The position numbers and the translations under genes are program-made. The notes under the pieces are model-generated. The model was given only the letters and a program-made list of their open reading frames with translations, did no database searches and was not told the DNA's origin. Below, in pieces: positions 52,083 through 60,039 of a stretch of 64,000 nt of DNA. How positions within the stretch are numbered: position 1 is the stretch's first letter; each line of letters opens with the position of its first letter. Origin of the DNA: Lewinellaceae bacterium (GTDB taxonomy: Bacteria > Bacteroidota > Bacteroidia > Chitinophagales > Saprospiraceae); assembly GCA_020636275.1 (NCBI GenBank), contig JACJYD010000002.1, positions 682,001 to 746,000 on the forward strand, read 5' to 3'.

Positions 52083-52385
52083 TCACTCTACCTCCTCCAG
52101 TTCCTCTGCCGCCACCAATGAAACCTCGATCATGCTGTTGACCTGGAGGTGTAACCCCCTGGCTTCGGCTTGCTGGGTTAATTCCCGGATCTCCTGATGC
52201 ACCTGCAGCAATTCCTCTACCCGTTTCCGGGAGTGGGTCGTGTCGCCGCCAAAACGTTCTTCAATACTGATGATCTCGCTTTGATGAAACCGGATCTTGC
52301 TGTTGACAAGATTGAAAAGCACTTCCCGGGCTTTTTCCGGGTTGAACACTCCGTCTAGGAGTTTGAAATTTTGGGCATTTTCCAT
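52083..52385 (-). CDS. Small coiled-coil protein, unknown
   Basis: Protein of 100 residues, mostly helical and charged ('SKIRFHQSEIISIEERFG', 'RKRVEELLQVHQEIRELTQ'), with no signal peptide, so it is cytoplasmic. I do not recognise a family. It ends 8 bases from the convergent sulfatase stop and lies about 70 bases downstream of the isocitrate dehydrogenase gene on the same strand, so it may be cotranscribed with it. Length, codon use and position argue that it is real. Confidence 0.65.
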   Translation of the reverse strand: MENAQNFKLLDGVFNPEKAREVLFNLVNSKIRFHQSEIISIEERFGGDTTHSRKRVEELLQVHQEIRELTQQAEARGLHLQVNSMIEVSLVAAEELEEVE

Positions 52386-52456
52386 TTAAAGAATTTTTTG
52401 GTGAGAGGCGCCCCGGAGTTTCTATTTTGAGACTGCGAAGCACCTCCCGGAATAAT

Positions 52457-53893
52457 TTATTGTCCCTGTCCCAGTGAAAAGGCAGGTTTACCGTCGAAAA
52501 CGTACAGGTTTTCGGTTTTGATCGTGTCGATGCGTTTGTCGATGGCCTGGCTCAGCAGGCGGACGATATGGTGCTTGCTGACCTCCGTGTTGGACACATG
52601 CTGGAAGCGGCAGCGCCAATGGTCGGTACAGAAGGTTTCTTCAAATCCCTCGGGCCACACCTTGATGCCGCGGTTGGTGATCATGGTGAGCTGAAGGGTT
52701 TCGTCTTCGAGCTGTTGCAATACCTTGGCCAATTCGTTGGGGTCGCGGTCGTTCCAGTGCACGAAGAGGTCTACACCGACCAGTTCCTTGCGGGCCGCCG
52801 GTTTGCGCTGGTATTTGGGCAACTGGAAAGCGGTGCCCCTGGGGAAGGAAACCGACTTGAGTTGAGAGGGCGACTGCCCCAGGTTGGCGATGACCGCCTG
52901 GGCGAATTCCCGCGTGCCCACCTGTTGTTTGCTGATCCCTTCCTTGTAGATATCGAAGGTATGGATACCATCCTCAATGGTCTTGAGCCAGGCGTTTTGC
53001 ACGCGCTCGGCGACATCCATCTGGCCGATGTGGTTGAGCATCATGATGGCGCCTTGCAGCAGTCCGGAGGGGTTGGCGATGTTCTGCCCGGCGATGGGCG
53101 GCGCTGATCCGTGGATGGCCTCGAACATGGCGCACTCTTCCCCGATGTTGGAGGAACCGGCCAGGCCGACCGAGCCGGTGATCTGGGCGGCGATGTCAGA
53201 CAGCACATCGCCGTACAGGTTGGGCGTCACGATCACATCGAAGGCCTCCGGGGTGTCTGCCATCTTGGCGGCCCCAATGTCGATGATCCAATGCTCGTTC
53301 TCGATGTCTGGATACTCCCGGGCGATCTCGTCGAACACCCGGTGGAACAAGCCGTCGGTCTGCTTCATGATGTTGTCCTTGGTGAAGCAGGTTACCTTCT
53401 TGCGGCCGTACTGGCGGGCATATTCGAAGGCATAGCGCACGATCTTCTCGCATCCCGGGCGACTGATCAGTTTGAGGCACTGCACGATCTCGTCGGTCTG
53501 CTGGTGCTCGATGCCCGCGTAGAGGTCCTCTTCGTTCTCCCGTACGATGACGATGTCCATATCCGGGTGCTTGGTCCGGACGAAGGGATGCAGGCTCACG
53601 CAGGGACGGACATTGGCGTACAGACCCAGGAATTTTCGCATGGTCACGTTCAGGCTCTTGTAGCCGCCGCCCTGCGGGGTGGTGATGGGGCCCTTCAGGA
53701 AGATCTTGTTCCGGCGAATAACGTCCCATGCTTCCTTGCTGATGCCGGTGGAATGCCCAGCCAGGTAGACCTTTTCACCCACCTCGATCTCCTCGATCTC
53801 GATCTGGGCGCCGGCGGCTTTGATAATCTCCAGGGTGGCGTCCATAATTTCCGGACCGATGCCATCTCCCTTTGCGACCGTGATTTTCCTCAT
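52457..53893 (-). CDS. icd: Isocitrate dehydrogenase (NADP-dependent type)
   Basis: Converts isocitrate to 2-oxoglutarate and CO2 with reduction of NAD(P)+. Family motifs are 'VAKGDGIGPEIMDATLEI', the substrate-binding 'YKSLNVTMRKFLGLYANVRP', 'IVRENEEDLYAGIEH', 'NLYGDVLSDIAAQITGSVG' and 'EAIHGSAPPIAGQNIANPSG'. At 478 residues it carries a C-terminal extension of about 140 residues, as in the Thermus-type enzymes common in Bacteroidota. Cofactor choice is inferred from family. It is divergent from a LysR regulator across a 172-bp gap with a 12-bp inverted repeat, and the next minus-strand operon encodes 2-oxoglutarate:ferredoxin oxidoreductase, the next step in the pathway. Confidence 0.94.
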   Translation of the reverse strand: MRKITVAKGDGIGPEIMDATLEIIKAAGAQIEIEEIEVGEKVYLAGHSTGISKEAWDVIRRNKIFLKGPITTPQGGGYKSLNVTMRKFLGLYANVRPCVSLHPFVRTKHPDMDIVIVRENEEDLYAGIEHQQTDEIVQCLKLISRPGCEKIVRYAFEYARQYGRKKVTCFTKDNIMKQTDGLFHRVFDEIAREYPDIENEHWIIDIGAAKMADTPEAFDVIVTPNLYGDVLSDIAAQITGSVGLAGSSNIGEECAMFEAIHGSAPPIAGQNIANPSGLLQGAIMMLNHIGQMDVAERVQNAWLKTIEDGIHTFDIYKEGISKQQVGTREFAQAVIANLGQSPSQLKSVSFPRGTAFQLPKYQRKPAARKELVGVDLFVHWNDRDPNELAKVLQQLEDETLQLTMITNRGIKVWPEGFEETFCTDHWRCRFQHVSNTEVSKHHIVRLLSQAIDKRIDTIKTENLYVFDGKPAFSLGQGQ

Positions 53894-53928
53894 GAAATTT
53901 ATTTTTTTGGTTAAAGATTCTTGTATTC

Positions 53929-53979
53929 TGAAGTAAAAGTAATTGGACAGATGTCGGCCGTTAAATCACTTTTACTTCA
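53929..53979. promoter_or_regulatory. 12-bp inverted repeat between icd and the LysR gene
   Basis: 'TGAAGTAAAAGT' 53929-53940 and its exact complement 53968-53979 separated by 27 bases. It sits in the divergent promoter region, where LysR-type regulators normally bind. It is a candidate operator controlling icd and the regulator itself. Confidence 0.5.
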
Positions 53980-54033
53980 ATTTGTTTCGCTAAGTGAACG
54001 CAAAGGTAGAAGCCTTGTTTATAAATTTTTATT

Positions 54034-54041
54034 TATCTTTG
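54034..54041 (+). promoter_or_regulatory. -7 promoter element of the LysR gene
   Basis: 'TATCTTTG' matches the Bacteroidota TAnnTTTG consensus, 24 bases before the ATG. A TTG at 54015 is somewhat close for a -33 element. Confidence 0.5.
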
Positions 54042-54065
54042 AAATGTTAATCATTAGTAAAATTT

Positions 54066-54983
54066 ATGAATTATACCCTTCATCAACTACAGGTGTTCCT
54101 GAAGATCACACAGACGCAGAGCATCACCAAGGCGGCAGTCGAGCTCAATCTCACGCAACCGGCCGTTTCCATTCAGTTGAAAAATTTTCAGGACCAGTTT
54201 GATATCCCGTTGACGGAAGTGATCGGGCGGCAATTGTACGTCACCGATTTTGGGAAAGAGATTGCCCTGGCGGCCGAGAATATCCTCAACGAGGTCTACG
54301 CCATCAACTACAAGACCCTGGCCTACAAGGGGCACCTGACGGGACGCTTGAAGATTTCGGTGGTTTCGACCGGGAAGTACGTAATGCCCTATTTCCTGTC
54401 CGATTTTTTAAAGAAAAACAGCGGGGTGGAGTTGCAACTGGACGTGACCAACAAGGCGCGGGTGTTGGAAAGCCTGGAGCGGAACGAGGTCGATTTTTCC
54501 CTGGTGTCGATTCTTCCCGAGCATCTGCAAGTCGACAACCTCGAGCTGATGCAGAATAAACTTTACCTGGTCAGCAATTCAGAAACAAAGTTTGACAAAA
54601 AACAATACGACAAAAAGATCCTGGAACAGATGCCCCTGATCTACCGCGAGCCCGGCTCCGGCACCAGGAGCCTGATGGAACGCTATATCGCAGAACAGGA
54701 TCTGAAGGTGGAGAAAAAGATCGAGCTCACCTCCAACGAGGCCGTCAAGCAAGCGGTGATCGCCGGGCTGGGCAGTTCCATCATGCCTTTGATCGGCATC
54801 AAGAACGAACTGAAGAACGGCGATCTCCAGATTATCCCGGTCAAAGGGTTCCCCGTTGAATCGAGGTGGAACCTGATCTGGCTGAAGAACAAAAAGTTCT
54901 CTCCCGCGGCAGCTGCTTATCTCCGTTTCCTGGAAAAAGAAAAGGACCGGATCATTCAGACCCGATTTGATTGGTATGAATAG
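54066..54983 (+). CDS. LysR-type transcriptional regulator
   Basis: Regulator of 305 residues. The N-terminal winged helix-turn-helix is 'LHQLQVFLKITQTQSITKAA' followed by 'LNLTQPAVSIQLKNFQDQF'; the effector-binding domain occupies about 90-300 ('LKISVVSTGKYVMPYFLSDF', 'YREPGSGTRSLMERYI'), as in CysB/CbbR-like proteins that bind small metabolites. It is transcribed away from icd and converges on korB, with stops 10 bases apart. The position suggests control of icd and perhaps of the Kor operon, with a TCA-cycle intermediate as possible ligand; this is inference from context. Confidence 0.93.
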   Translation: MNYTLHQLQVFLKITQTQSITKAAVELNLTQPAVSIQLKNFQDQFDIPLTEVIGRQLYVTDFGKEIALAAENILNEVYAINYKTLAYKGHLTGRLKISVVSTGKYVMPYFLSDFLKKNSGVELQLDVTNKARVLESLERNEVDFSLVSILPEHLQVDNLELMQNKLYLVSNSETKFDKKQYDKKILEQMPLIYREPGSGTRSLMERYIAEQDLKVEKKIELTSNEAVKQAVIAGLGSSIMPLIGIKNELKNGDLQIIPVKGFPVESRWNLIWLKNKKFSPAAAAYLRFLEKEKDRIIQTRFDWYE

Positions 54984-54992
54984 AATTAGTAA

Positions 54993-56045
54993 TTATCTAA
55001 ACTCCGCATTGACCCGTTCCAGCACGCTGCTCCCCGGACAAAGCTCCGCTTCCCGCAGCGAATTCAGCGGCACATCGACCGTTTGCTCCAACTCGTGCAT
55101 ATCCTTGCTCTCGGGGTCGATGTAGAGCAAGCCGGTGAGCACTTCACCGTTTGCTTGCGCTTTCTGCAGGCGCCGCACCGCCGAAAAACGGTCGCGCGGA
55201 TCCCAGTTGGGCGCGAGTTTGTGGAGCTGGATGACCGAGCCGTCGTGCATTTCGACCAGGGCGGACATTCCCGCTTCATAAGAAACGGTGATCTCTTCTT
55301 TTTCAGGCACGTAGTCGATCGTGGATGTGGCTTCCAAATGGGCGCGCACGTAGTCGTACGACTTGGTCGATTCGGCTTTGTTATTGAAGGTGACGCAGGG
55401 GCTCACCACGTCGAGTAAGGCAAAGCCCTGGTGGGCAATGGCCGCCTTGATCATAGGTACCAGTTGGTTCTTATCGCCCGAAAAGCTGCGTCCTACAAAC
55501 GTGGCGCCCATTTCGATGGCCAGGCTGACCAGGTCGATGGCAGGGTAGTGGTTTAACCCTCCGGCCTTGCTGAATCCGCCCAGGTCGGTCGTGGCGGAGT
55601 TCTGGCCTTTGGTCAGCCCGTAACAGCCGTTGTTCATGACGATATAAACCATATTGACGTTCTTCCGGATGGCATGGACGAATTGTCCCATTCCGATGGA
55701 CGCCGAGTCGCCGTCGCCCGATACACCCAGGTAGATCAGGTCGCGGTTGGCCATATTGGCGCCGGTAGCAATGGAGGGCATGCGCCCGTGCACGGAGTTG
55801 AAGCCGTGCGAATTGCTCAGGAAGTACGTGGGCGTCTTCGACGAGCATCCGATCCCCGAAAGCTTGGCCAGCCGGTGGGGCTCGATCGACAATTCGAAAC
55901 AGGACTGCACGATGGCGGCACTGATCGAGTCGTGGCCACATCCGGCGCAGAGCGTGGAAATGGCGCCTTCGTAATCGGATTTGACATACCCGAGGTCATT
56001 TTTTGGCAGCTCGGGGTGGCGAAATTTGGGCTTTATGTAAGTCAT
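54993..56045 (-). CDS. korB: 2-oxoacid:ferredoxin oxidoreductase, beta subunit
   Basis: Thiamine diphosphate-binding subunit of 2-oxoglutarate (or related 2-oxoacid):ferredoxin oxidoreductase, 350 residues. It shows 'LCAGCGHDSISAAIVQSC', 'LSGIGCSSKTPTYF' and the ThDP/Mg motif 'GVSGDGDSASIGMG' followed by 'VYIVMNNGCYGLTKGQ'. The cysteines in the first two motifs ligate a 4Fe-4S cluster. With KorA it converts 2-oxoglutarate and CoA to succinyl-CoA and CO2, reducing ferredoxin. It lies 72 bases downstream of korA in the same operon. Substrate choice between 2-oxoglutarate and other 2-oxoacids is inferred from family and from the neighbouring icd gene. Confidence 0.93.
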   Translation of the reverse strand: MTYIKPKFRHPELPKNDLGYVKSDYEGAISTLCAGCGHDSISAAIVQSCFELSIEPHRLAKLSGIGCSSKTPTYFLSNSHGFNSVHGRMPSIATGANMANRDLIYLGVSGDGDSASIGMGQFVHAIRKNVNMVYIVMNNGCYGLTKGQNSATTDLGGFSKAGGLNHYPAIDLVSLAIEMGATFVGRSFSGDKNQLVPMIKAAIAHQGFALLDVVSPCVTFNNKAESTKSYDYVRAHLEATSTIDYVPEKEEITVSYEAGMSALVEMHDGSVIQLHKLAPNWDPRDRFSAVRRLQKAQANGEVLTGLLYIDPESKDMHELEQTVDVPLNSLREAELCPGSSVLERVNAEFR

Positions 56046-56117
56046 TTATTAGTTGAAGAGTTGAAGAGTTGAAGAGTTGCATTCCTTTGGGACTCTTTTA
56101 TATGATATTTGACGTCC

Positions 56118-57959
56118 TTAATTCATTCCATTTTGTACATGAACTTCCATTTTTTCCTCCGGAAACGACTGTAGGATCAATTGCTCGATGCGATCGGCGG
56201 TGATGGGCATGCCGTCGTAGTTGAGCACGGGGATCAGCTTTTTGGGGAAGACCTCCAACTCGTTGATCAGCAGGGTGCGCATCTGGCCATCGCGGTTTTG
56301 TTCGATGACGAACACTTTCTCGTGCTCGTCGATAAATTCGCTGACCGCTTCGTTGAACGGGTAAGCGGCCAGGCGCAGGGCATCCATCTCCAGCCCCTGT
56401 TCTTTTAGCAGGTCCAGGGCTTCCAGCGCGGCATAGGTGGTGGTGCCGAAGAAAATGACACCATGTTTGCTGTGATTTTTCTTTTGGTACAATTCCGGAG
56501 GAGGCACCAGTTTGGCGGAAGTTTTGAATTTTTTGAGGAGCCGGTCCACGTTGCGGACATAAGCGTCTCCGGCTTCGGTATAGCGGGCGTATTCATCCTT
56601 GGAGGTACCCCGGGTGAAGAAGGCTCCTTTGGTGGGATGGGTGCCGGGAAGCGTGCGATAGGTAATACCATCGCCGTCGACATCCAGGTAGCGGCCAAAT
56701 TGCTCGATCTGCTCCAGATCATCGGCGCTGAGTACCTTGCCCATGTCGTATTTCCGGGAATCGTCCCAGCTCAAAGGCGGCGACATGTGGTCGTTCATGC
56801 CCAGGTCGAGGTCGCTCATGACGATGACCGGCGTTTGCAGGCGGTTGGCCAGGTCGAGGGCCATGGCGGTATGCTCGAAGCATTCCTTTGGATTGCTGGG
56901 AAAGAGCAAGACGTGCCGCGTATCGCCATGAGAAGCGTAGGCCGATGACAGGATGTCGGGTTGCTGGGTGCGCGTCGGCATCCCCGTCGAAGGACCGCCC
57001 CTTTGCACATTGACCAGCACCACCGGGATCTCGGCGAAATAGGCAAGTCCCAAAAACTCGCTCATCAGCGACACGCCGGGACCGCTGGTGGCCGTGAAGG
57101 CCCGGGCTCCGTTCCAGGCAGCCCCGATCACCATACCCATGGCCGCCAGTTCGTCTTCAGCCTGGATCACGGCATAGCGTTTCTTTTTGGTTTCCGGATC
57201 AATACGGAATTTCCGGGCGTATTTTTCAAAGGCGTCGACCAGGGAGGTGGAAGGGGTGATCGGATACCAGGGGGCCACCGTGGCGCCTCCGTAAACCGCA
57301 CCCAGCCCACAGGCCGTATTGCCGTCGATCAGAATGCAGTCCTTCACATGGTCACGCCGTTCCAGGCGCACCTCGAGCGGGCAGGCGTAGTTGTTTTTGG
57401 CGTGTTGGTAACCCAGGTCCAGCGCTTTGAGGTTAGGGGCGATGAGCTTTTCCTTTCCTCTGAACTGGTCGGCGATGATGCCGTGCAACACTTCCATTTC
57501 AATATCCAGCAACGCCGACAGGGCGCCGACATAGATCACGTTCTTGAAAAGCTGCCGCTGCCGGGGTTCGTTGTAGTGCTGCATGGTCAGTCCCGTCATC
57601 GGGACGCCGATGTAGTGGATGTCTTCCCGGATGTACTCGGGATGCAGCCGCTTGGTGTTGTCGTAGATGAAATAGCCACCTTTCTTGACCGATGCTACAT
57701 CGCGCGGCAGGCTCTGCGGGTTGACGCATACCATGACATCGACGCCTTCGCGCCGGCCGAGGTACCCTTTTTCATTGATGCGCACTTCGTACCACGTGGG
57801 CAACCCCTGGATATTCGAGGGGAAGATATTTTTGGGTGAAACCGGAATACCCATCCGGAAGACCGCTTTGGCAAACATATTATTGGCGCTGGCCGAACCG
57901 GTGCCATTGACGTTGGCAAACCGGATCACCAGGTCGTTTACAGATCGGAGATGCTCCAT
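56118..57959 (-). CDS. korA: 2-oxoacid:ferredoxin oxidoreductase, fused gamma-alpha subunit
   Basis: Large subunit of the KorAB enzyme, 613 residues from ATG 57959 ('MEHLRSVNDLVIRFANVNGT'); the longer frame reads into the upstream gene. The gamma domain occupies about 1-195 and the alpha (pyrimidine-binding) domain about 215-560: 'GGATVAPWYPITPSTSLVDA', 'VIQAEDELAAMGMVIGAAWN', 'FTATSGPGVSLMSEFLG' and 'VNVQRGGPSTGMPTRTQQPD'. Gamma-alpha fusion is the usual form in Bacteroidota. The start overlaps the end of the oxidoreductase gene by 22 bases, so the operon is tight and probably translationally coupled. Confidence 0.94.
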   Translation of the reverse strand: MEHLRSVNDLVIRFANVNGTGSASANNMFAKAVFRMGIPVSPKNIFPSNIQGLPTWYEVRINEKGYLGRREGVDVMVCVNPQSLPRDVASVKKGGYFIYDNTKRLHPEYIREDIHYIGVPMTGLTMQHYNEPRQRQLFKNVIYVGALSALLDIEMEVLHGIIADQFRGKEKLIAPNLKALDLGYQHAKNNYACPLEVRLERRDHVKDCILIDGNTACGLGAVYGGATVAPWYPITPSTSLVDAFEKYARKFRIDPETKKKRYAVIQAEDELAAMGMVIGAAWNGARAFTATSGPGVSLMSEFLGLAYFAEIPVVLVNVQRGGPSTGMPTRTQQPDILSSAYASHGDTRHVLLFPSNPKECFEHTAMALDLANRLQTPVIVMSDLDLGMNDHMSPPLSWDDSRKYDMGKVLSADDLEQIEQFGRYLDVDGDGITYRTLPGTHPTKGAFFTRGTSKDEYARYTEAGDAYVRNVDRLLKKFKTSAKLVPPPELYQKKNHSKHGVIFFGTTTYAALEALDLLKEQGLEMDALRLAAYPFNEAVSEFIDEHEKVFVIEQNRDGQMRTLLINELEVFPKKLIPVLNYDGMPITADRIEQLILQSFPEEKMEVHVQNGMN

Positions 57960-59734
57960 ATCGGGCTCGCTTTTGAAACTTGGTATAAATATTTTTGCAT
58001 ATCCCAGGCTGCCGTGGGGCAGCGTTCGGCACAAAGGCCGCAGTGCAGGCACACGTCTTCGTCCTTGATCATGACCCTCCCGGTATTCAGGTTTCCCGAC
58101 ACGTACAGGTCTTGGGAGGTGTTATTTGCCGGAGCCTTCAGGCGCTTGCGCAGGTCATCTTCGGTCCCGTTGGCCGTAAAGGTGATGCAGGAGGTCGGAC
58201 AAACGTCCATGCAGGCGTCGCATTCGATGCAGCGGCTGGTATTGAAAATGGTCTGAATATCGCAATTCAGACAGCGCTGGGCTTCCTTGAACCCGACAGA
58301 GGTATTGAAGCCCAATTCCACTTCCACTTTCCGGTCTTTGAGCGCCACTTGCTTTTCGGCGTGCGGTACGGTGTAGCGGAGGTCTTCCACCACGGCGCTG
58401 TCGTAGCTCCACTCGTGGATCCCCATCTTCTGGCTGATCAGGTTGGTCATGGGAGCGGGGCGGTTGTAGACCGATTCGCCCCGGCAGAACAGGTCGATCG
58501 AAATGGCGGCCTGGTGCCCGTGGGCCACGGCCGTGATAACGTTTTCCGGACCAAAGGCCGCATCGCCGCCGAAGAATACGCGGTCGAGCGTCGATTGGAA
58601 AGTGGTGCGGTCGACGACCGGGAGGTCCCATTTGCCGAACTTAATGCCCAGGTCGCGCTCGATCCAGGGGAAGGAATTGTCCTGCCCGATGGCGATGAGC
58701 ACTTCGTCGGCTTCGATGAAAATGTCGGGCTCGCCGGTGGGAACCAGGGATCGTTTTCCATTTTCGTCGTAAAGGGCCGCCACCTTGCCGAAGAGCATGC
58801 CTTTAAGCTTTCCGCCTTCGACGACAAAAGCTTTGGGGGGCATATTATTGAGAATGGGAATATCCTCCCGCTGGGCGTCTTCGATCTCCCAGGGCGAGGC
58901 TTTCATATCGTTGAACGGGCTTCGCACGACAACGGTGACTTTTTCGCCACCCAGGCGGCGGGCGGTGCGGCAGCAGTCCATGGCCGTATTGCCGCCGCCC
59001 AGTACGATGACCTTTTTGCTGGTCGTGGTCCGGTGCCCAAAGGCTACGCTGGCGAGCCATTCGATGCCCAAATGCACGAATTTATCGGCTTCCGGCCGGC
59101 CTTCCACATCGGGCAGATCGCGCCCTTTGGGGGCGCCGGTGCCGACGAAAATGGCGTCGTAGTCCTTTTCCAGTATTTTTTTCATACTGGACACATAGGT
59201 ATTGAAGTGGGTATGAATGCCCATGTCGAGCACGTAGTTCACCTCCTCGTCCAGCACTGATTCAGGCAGACGGAAAGAGGGGATCTGGGTGCGCATCATC
59301 CCTCCGGCCTTGTCCCACTCGTCGTATAAGTGGATCTCGTAGCCCAGCGGCGCCAGATCGCGCGCCACGGTCAGGGAGGCAGGCCCGCCGCCGATGAGGG
59401 CTATTTTAAAACCGTTCTTCTTTTTTGGGGCGGTGGGCATGAGCGATTTGACCTCGCCCTTGTTGTCGGCCGCCACCCGCTTGAGGCGGCAGATGGCTAC
59501 GGGTTCGTCCTCCACGCGGCCGCGCCGGCAGGCGGGTTCGCAGGGGCGGTCGCAGGTGCGGCCCAGGATGCCCGGGAAAACGTTCGATTCCCAGTTGACC
59601 ATATAGGCGTCGGTATAGCGTTCTGCCGCGATCAGCCGGATGTACTCCGGTACCGGCGTATGTGCCGGGCAGGCATACTGGCAATCCACCACCTTGTGGA
59701 AATATTCCGGATTGGTAATGTCTGTAGGTTTCAT
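57938..59734 (-). CDS. FAD-dependent oxidoreductase with 4Fe-4S clusters (GltD/NfnB-like)
   Basis: Iron-sulfur flavoprotein of 598 residues, first gene of the Kor operon. ATG 59734 ('MKPTDITNPEYFHKVVDCQY') is chosen because the region upstream is a long hairpin and AT-rich DNA. The N-terminal cluster domain has 'CQYACPAHTPVPEYI' and 'CDRPCEPACRRG'; FAD binding is 'IALIGGGPASLTVARDL', NAD(P)H binding 'VIVLGGGNTAMDCCRTARR', and the C-terminal ferredoxin domain has 'CIECDACMDVCPTSC' and 'CLHCGLCAERCP'. This layout belongs to the glutamate-synthase small-subunit family and suggests electron transfer between KorAB, ferredoxin and NAD(P). It probably couples 2-oxoacid oxidation to pyridine nucleotides. 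Confidence 0.9.
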   Translation of the reverse strand: MKPTDITNPEYFHKVVDCQYACPAHTPVPEYIRLIAAERYTDAYMVNWESNVFPGILGRTCDRPCEPACRRGRVEDEPVAICRLKRVAADNKGEVKSLMPTAPKKKNGFKIALIGGGPASLTVARDLAPLGYEIHLYDEWDKAGGMMRTQIPSFRLPESVLDEEVNYVLDMGIHTHFNTYVSSMKKILEKDYDAIFVGTGAPKGRDLPDVEGRPEADKFVHLGIEWLASVAFGHRTTTSKKVIVLGGGNTAMDCCRTARRLGGEKVTVVVRSPFNDMKASPWEIEDAQREDIPILNNMPPKAFVVEGGKLKGMLFGKVAALYDENGKRSLVPTGEPDIFIEADEVLIAIGQDNSFPWIERDLGIKFGKWDLPVVDRTTFQSTLDRVFFGGDAAFGPENVITAVAHGHQAAISIDLFCRGESVYNRPAPMTNLISQKMGIHEWSYDSAVVEDLRYTVPHAEKQVALKDRKVEVELGFNTSVGFKEAQRCLNCDIQTIFNTSRCIECDACMDVCPTSCITFTANGTEDDLRKRLKAPANNTSQDLYVSGNLNTGRVMIKDEDVCLHCGLCAERCPTAAWDMQKYLYQVSKASPIWSISDL

Positions 59735-59752
59735 TAGACTTGCTCTCCTTTC

Positions 59753-59798
59753 TTTTATAAGCGATGGACGGGAGGCGGCCCGTCCATCGCTTATAAAA
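59753..59798 (-). promoter_or_regulatory. Perfect 20-bp hairpin in the Kor operon leader
   Basis: Arms 59753-59772 and 59779-59798 ('TTTTATAAGCGATGGACGGG' and exact complement), loop AGGCGG. It lies 18 bases upstream of the ATG of the first Kor operon gene, so it would form in the 5' leader. The stem has AT-rich ends like a bidirectional terminator, but no gene on the plus strand needs one here. It may be an attenuator, an mRNA-stabilising stem or a repeat. Confidence 0.6.
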
Positions 59799-59900
59799 AC
59801 CAAATTTTTTTTCAGTTTAAAAATCGGGACAAGTAATTGAAAAGTTAATAATAATGCAAATATTGTTGCATAGAAAGTGTAAAATTGACGTGATTTAATG

Positions 59901-59999
59901 AACCGCGACGACGCGACGGCCGCAACGCTGGTCCGTTCTTTGTGCCTCCAGGTTGACTTTTTCCTTTTTTGACGTAGCGTCCGTCGCGTCGTCGCGGTT
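59901..59999. repeat. ACCGC hairpin repeat, copy 3 (diverged loop)
   Basis: Inverted arms of about 28 bases ('AACCGCGACGACGCGACGG' start and its complement at the right end, with a few mismatches), clearly related to the arms of the repeats at 3872 and 4986, but with a different 43-base loop. It lies between the Kor operon and the second fucosidase gene. Confidence 0.75.
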
Positions 60000-60039
60000 G
60001 AAAAATTTAAGGATAAATACACTTTCTACACCAGACAAA

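Noticed and set aside
53111..53914. Plus-strand open frame of 267 codons opposite icd
   Set aside because: Shadow of the isocitrate dehydrogenase gene, which has full-length family conservation.
57995..59260. Long plus-strand open frame of 421 codons opposite the Kor oxidoreductase gene
   Set aside because: Antisense shadow of a GC-rich gene with clear cluster, FAD and ferredoxin motifs on the minus strand; its own translation resembles no protein family.
59735..60022. N-terminal extension of the FAD/4Fe-4S oxidoreductase by 96 codons
   Set aside because: The region contains two hairpin elements and AT-rich DNA; family proteins begin near 'MKPTDITNPEYF'.
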